A stretch of 15,957 bases of DNA from CAG-1031 sp964391735 (GTDB lineage: Bacteria; Bacteroidota; Bacteroidia; Bacteroidales; Muribaculaceae). Below the pieces are notes generated by a model. It made no database searches. It had not been told where the DNA came from and saw only the letters and a program-made list of their open reading frames with translations. This document shows positions 12,850 to 15,957 of this stretch, piece by piece; position 1 is the stretch's first letter; the number at the start of each line of letters is the position of its first letter. Both the position numbers and the translations under genes were made by a program. The stretch is from positions 1 through 15,957 of the forward strand of contig CAYMNF010000046.1 in the NCBI GenBank assembly GCA_964391735.1, in the 5' to 3' direction.

Positions 12850-15800
12850 ATGAAATATTTACCTTTCTCAAATATTGGAGCCAAGCTGATTGTTGGCGCC
12901 TGCGCACTGTTCACGGTCGGTATCCCTGCTGCTTCGGCCCAAGAAGCCCACTCGGCCCAAATAGTATATGACGAGGACTACTATCGCCAAATAACATACG
13001 ACTGGGAGGATGAAAACGGAGAGTTGCACACCTCAAACCTCACAGAGAGTGCCACCGAGTATAATCAGATAGTGGCCCTGCTGCGTGAGGTTTACGTCAA
13101 CCCTAAGGTTCCCGGGTTTGTCGAGGACCCGTATGGGTTCAGCGACCCCTCAGACCCCAATCAATATATCAAGGTGCCATACGAGCCATGTATCGCTCCG
13201 GGCAACCCCTATGGAATGACCGCCGACATGGTGATTGAGACACCCCTCTCGGGTGCCACCGCGCTAATTGTAGAGCTTTGTGACGGGTATACTTATGATG
13301 CCAACGACACCCCCGAACAGATGCTTCGCAAAATCAAGGAGGTACAGGTGGTATGCAACTCACTGTACATTGATGCTGAATCATCAAGTGCCGAGAATCC
13401 CAATCCCGGGCACCTGTTTAACTTTGTGGGTATGCTTGACAAGTTTTTTATCCTCACCAAGGGTAATAACCGTATAGCATCCAACGCGATATTGGACGAG
13501 GAGCATCCCGATGTGAAGGTTGGCCACGCCCCCTTCTATAATATGTATGAGGAGTTCAGCCCTTCAAACAAGGGCCCTATCTATAACGCTTACCCCCAGA
13601 TGGCCGAGGGTGAGACCTTTGACGTTGACCACAACTGTACCTCAATCATGGGCCAGAACCATATCATCGTTATGTCCCCCGAGAAGGTTGACCGGGAGTA
13701 CCCCATGAACTTTATGTTCTTCCTCCCCGATAACCGCTTTGAGGGAGATACGCGCAAGAAAGGGGCACCCAAGCAACCGAACTCAGAGGTCGGGTATGAG
13801 TACTATACCTATTACAGCACCGACCACCTGCCATACTTCTTCTTCAACACCCTTAAGGCAGAAATCCCCACCACCCCGACATACTTCATCGACTCATCCG
13901 ACACCGAGAATCCCAACAAAGCCAAGGTGCAGGTTGAATGGGTGTCGACCTATAATGATGTAGTGGGCTTCAAGGCCGCTGAGGAGTTCTATGTTTATCG
14001 TGTTGAAAATGACGTAATACTCCCGGTTCCCTTGCAGAAGAACGAGTATGAGATTGTCCCAGATTACTACACCGGCAGTGAAACGGAGGTGACCGATGAC
14101 GGCGCTCTGATCACCACCAAACGTCGTTGCCAGATTTTTGTGTATGAGGATCGCAACCCCCTGTCACGTGACGTATATTACATCGTTAAGGGACGGCGCT
14201 ACCCCTCGCACTTTGACCTCGTGGAGTCCAACACCGTGAATACCCGCATAGCCGGTTACTCAGGTATGGAGAACCTCAGCCTTAAGATTGACGGGCGTCC
14301 CCGCTCAACCTATGACAAAGAGAATGAACAGAACCTGTATGAGAACGATATATTCGTTACTGATACCGACTCTGAGGCCCTGATGGTTCTGAAGGCCAAA
14401 CATATACATCCCCGCAACGAGATTGAGGGGTTGGAGAGGGGGACCACCTTCAGCCTGCGTCGCTATGCCGGTGACGACATCACCAACTCGGTGGAGGTCG
14501 CCTCAATGGAAATCCTCACAAAGGAGGCACGCGGTGGCGCCACATGGGCAGTATACGTCTATGATGCAGCGATTACCTATCCCGAGGGTACCGACACCAC
14601 CGGGCTCCCCCTCACGGCTTCTTTCAAGTCAGGCAAAATGTATCCCGGCTGCACGCCCTTTGACGAGGATGAGCAACCTATCATTGCCATGGATGACAAA
14701 ACCGTGTGGACCGACCCCGACAAGAAGACCGGAAAAATCTACGGCATCCTTGCCGAGTTTAAAGACCGTTTTTCAGCCTCGACACATGACGGCACACAAG
14801 CCCCCTCATACCACTATTATATGGTATACCAACCCGCCGTGGCATTGAGCCAGACTCTCCCTGTGGGCTCTGAGGCATACTCAAACGTGGTTGACGTCGC
14901 TGTCCCGGTTCGCGACCTGCGGGTGGGATACATCCCCTATACCGAGGAGGATATTCTCGCTGACCACGACTTCAATAACATGCTGCCCGTCAACAAGGAG
15001 GGTATTATGTTTGAGACGCGCTCAAACCCCTATCTTGTAAGCTATGCCGTGCTTGACTATAAGACCGGTAAGAAGCTTGTTGAAGCCAACCGTATGCCCA
15101 CAGGACAGCTGCAGATAACTCACCGCAATGCCAATGACCGCATGGTCGACTTCTCAAAGGAGAATCATGCAAACTGGACATACATCCCCGTTGAGTTGGG
15201 CTTCCCGGTAAACGTTGCTGACGACTTGCTCCTGTTGCTCACCTACAACAACGGCAATACCTACGGCAACCGCCTGCGCCCCCTGCACAGCCACCCCGAG
15301 GCCAAGATTTACAAAAACAAGATTTTCTATAAATGGGAGAATCAACCCGACGATCACACCTATTGGTCGGTAATCGGCTTCGGCGCAGAAAATCTTGAAG
15401 GCCCTGAGGAAGAGAACCCCTATGAGCTTGTCGACTTCCGTCTGTGGGGCAAACACAATGCCCAAGAGGAGTATGAGCTGGTTTACGGCTTCAGCGCTGA
15501 CCCAACTTTCGCTCCCAAAAAGGTGCGCGCCTACTCTCTTGACGATGACCTGAAGGAGTATACCCATCAGTTCAACAGTTATGAAGCCACCGAGGAGAAT
15601 CCTGTATCGGCCTCGCACCTCCTGCGCATGTATGCCAAGCTGCCCGACAGCCTTAAGATTTCTACATCTGACGAACCCGGCTACCTTGTCAGCGATGACA
15701 ATGCCGAATCTGAAATCAGGTCCAAGAGCGTAACCACCGGTATTGAGACTATTGTCGCCGGTGGAGAGGAGACCTTCAGGTATTTTGATTCTATGGGACG

Positions 15801-15882
15801 TGAGCTCAATCCCGACGCGCTTCCCCAAGGGGTGATTATCCGCGCCGGTAACGGTACGGTTGAGAAAATCGTGAACCAATAA
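12850..15882 (+). CDS. Large secreted protein with FN3-like modules and T9SS-like C-terminal domain
   Basis: The 1010-residue product has a signal peptide ending ASA at residue 30. The mature protein is acidic and rich in Tyr, Asn and Asp, and I recognise no catalytic motif. Residues about 350-468 look like a fibronectin type III-like sandwich: VQVEWVS, EEFYVYRV, then DVYYIVKGRRYP and ESNTV. A second, similar end occurs at about 650-690: YHYYMVYQ, then GSEAYSNVVDVAVPV. The last 50 residues (GIETIV, YFDSMGREL, LPQGVIIRAG, EKIVNQ) resemble the type A sorting domain read by type IX secretion ('YDxxGRxV ... LPxGVYIVR ... KIVV'), though divergent. It is probably exported to the surface or medium and may be an adhesin or structural protein. 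It stands alone after the maf operon; its next neighbour is outside the window. Confidence 0.85.
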   Translation: MKYLPFSNIGAKLIVGACALFTVGIPAASAQEAHSAQIVYDEDYYRQITYDWEDENGELHTSNLTESATEYNQIVALLREVYVNPKVPGFVEDPYGFSDPSDPNQYIKVPYEPCIAPGNPYGMTADMVIETPLSGATALIVELCDGYTYDANDTPEQMLRKIKEVQVVCNSLYIDAESSSAENPNPGHLFNFVGMLDKFFILTKGNNRIASNAILDEEHPDVKVGHAPFYNMYEEFSPSNKGPIYNAYPQMAEGETFDVDHNCTSIMGQNHIIVMSPEKVDREYPMNFMFFLPDNRFEGDTRKKGAPKQPNSEVGYEYYTYYSTDHLPYFFFNTLKAEIPTTPTYFIDSSDTENPNKAKVQVEWVSTYNDVVGFKAAEEFYVYRVENDVILPVPLQKNEYEIVPDYYTGSETEVTDDGALITTKRRCQIFVYEDRNPLSRDVYYIVKGRRYPSHFDLVESNTVNTRIAGYSGMENLSLKIDGRPRSTYDKENEQNLYENDIFVTDTDSEALMVLKAKHIHPRNEIEGLERGTTFSLRRYAGDDITNSVEVASMEILTKEARGGATWAVYVYDAAITYPEGTDTTGLPLTASFKSGKMYPGCTPFDEDEQPIIAMDDKTVWTDPDKKTGKIYGILAEFKDRFSASTHDGTQAPSYHYYMVYQPAVALSQTLPVGSEAYSNVVDVAVPVRDLRVGYIPYTEEDILADHDFNNMLPVNKEGIMFETRSNPYLVSYAVLDYKTGKKLVEANRMPTGQLQITHRNANDRMVDFSKENHANWTYIPVELGFPVNVADDLLLLLTYNNGNTYGNRLRPLHSHPEAKIYKNKIFYKWENQPDDHTYWSVIGFGAENLEGPEEENPYELVDFRLWGKHNAQEEYELVYGFSADPTFAPKKVRAYSLDDDLKEYTHQFNSYEATEENPVSASHLLRMYAKLPDSLKISTSDEPGYLVSDDNAESEIRSKSVTTGIETIVAGGEETFRYFDSMGRELNPDALPQGVIIRAGNGTVEKIVNQ

Positions 15883-15957
15883 GCCCTGAATCATCCCTCG
15901 GTAGAAAAATGTGCAAAACCGACGAAAATTCTTGATGCTTTAGCACAAAATCCATAT

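Noticed and set aside
15154..15894. 246-residue open frame on the minus strand
   Set aside because: It lies fully opposite the large secreted protein, has no family motifs, and arises from codon bias of the + strand gene.
15883..15957. Terminator or promoter at the right edge
   Set aside because: Only a 4-bp CGGT/ACCG match with a long loop is present, and no consensus promoter box on either strand.

Overview
The window reads as an ordinary chromosomal stretch from a Bacteroidales bacterium, most likely a gut Muribaculaceae-type genome (inference). The support is: Bacteroidetes-type promoter boxes (TTG, about 20 bp, TAnnTTTG) before the tRNA and the LysM gene; almost no Shine-Dalgarno sequences at gene starts; and a typical Bacteroidetes protein set (LysM plus LppC-like receptor, PorT-family barrel, CCDC81-type HU plus SPOR protein, choloylglycine-hydrolase family enzyme, large secreted protein with a T9SS-like tail). 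All recognised genes are on the + strand and tightly packed. I see no insertion sequence, integrase, phage gene, CRISPR array or rRNA.

Layout. Positions 1-204 hold a self-contained tRNA-Arg(CCG) unit with promoter, gene and strong terminator. Positions 230-2292 hold an NfsA-like nitroreductase, an outer-membrane barrel protein and a short AlkD-like HEAT protein. Positions 2347-4566 hold an OmpA-type lipoprotein followed directly by hypC and hypD. Positions 4567-7182 hold a promoter, a structured leader, a TTG-initiated LysM/periplasmic-binding protein and a PorT-family barrel. Positions 7244-8284 encode a secreted choloylglycine hydrolase/penicillin V acylase family enzyme with a complete set of recognisable catalytic residues. 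Positions 8338-9663 encode an MscS-type channel, followed by a clear terminator. Positions 9873-12712 form an overlapping four-gene operon (HU/SPOR protein, DUF2520 oxidoreductase-like protein, KdsC-like phosphatase, Maf pyrophosphatase), apparently read from a promoter close enough to the ATG to give a leaderless mRNA. Positions 12850-15882 encode a 1010-residue secreted protein with FN3-like modules and a sorting-domain-like C terminus.

How the genes fit together. The common theme is envelope biology: peptidoglycan-binding proteins (OmpA lipoprotein, LysM protein, SPOR protein), outer-membrane barrels, a mechanosensitive channel, LPS Kdo synthesis, a bile-salt or amide hydrolase and a large exported protein. 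The hypC-hypD pair is the outlier, because no other hydrogenase gene is in the window.

I find no obvious new defence or mobile system. The points most worth following are the promoterless gap behind the tRNA terminator, the orphan hypCD pair with a cysteine-poor HypD C terminus, the double promoter and structured leader with a TTG start before the LysM gene, the leaderless HU/SPOR operon, and the secreted protein near a PorT homologue.
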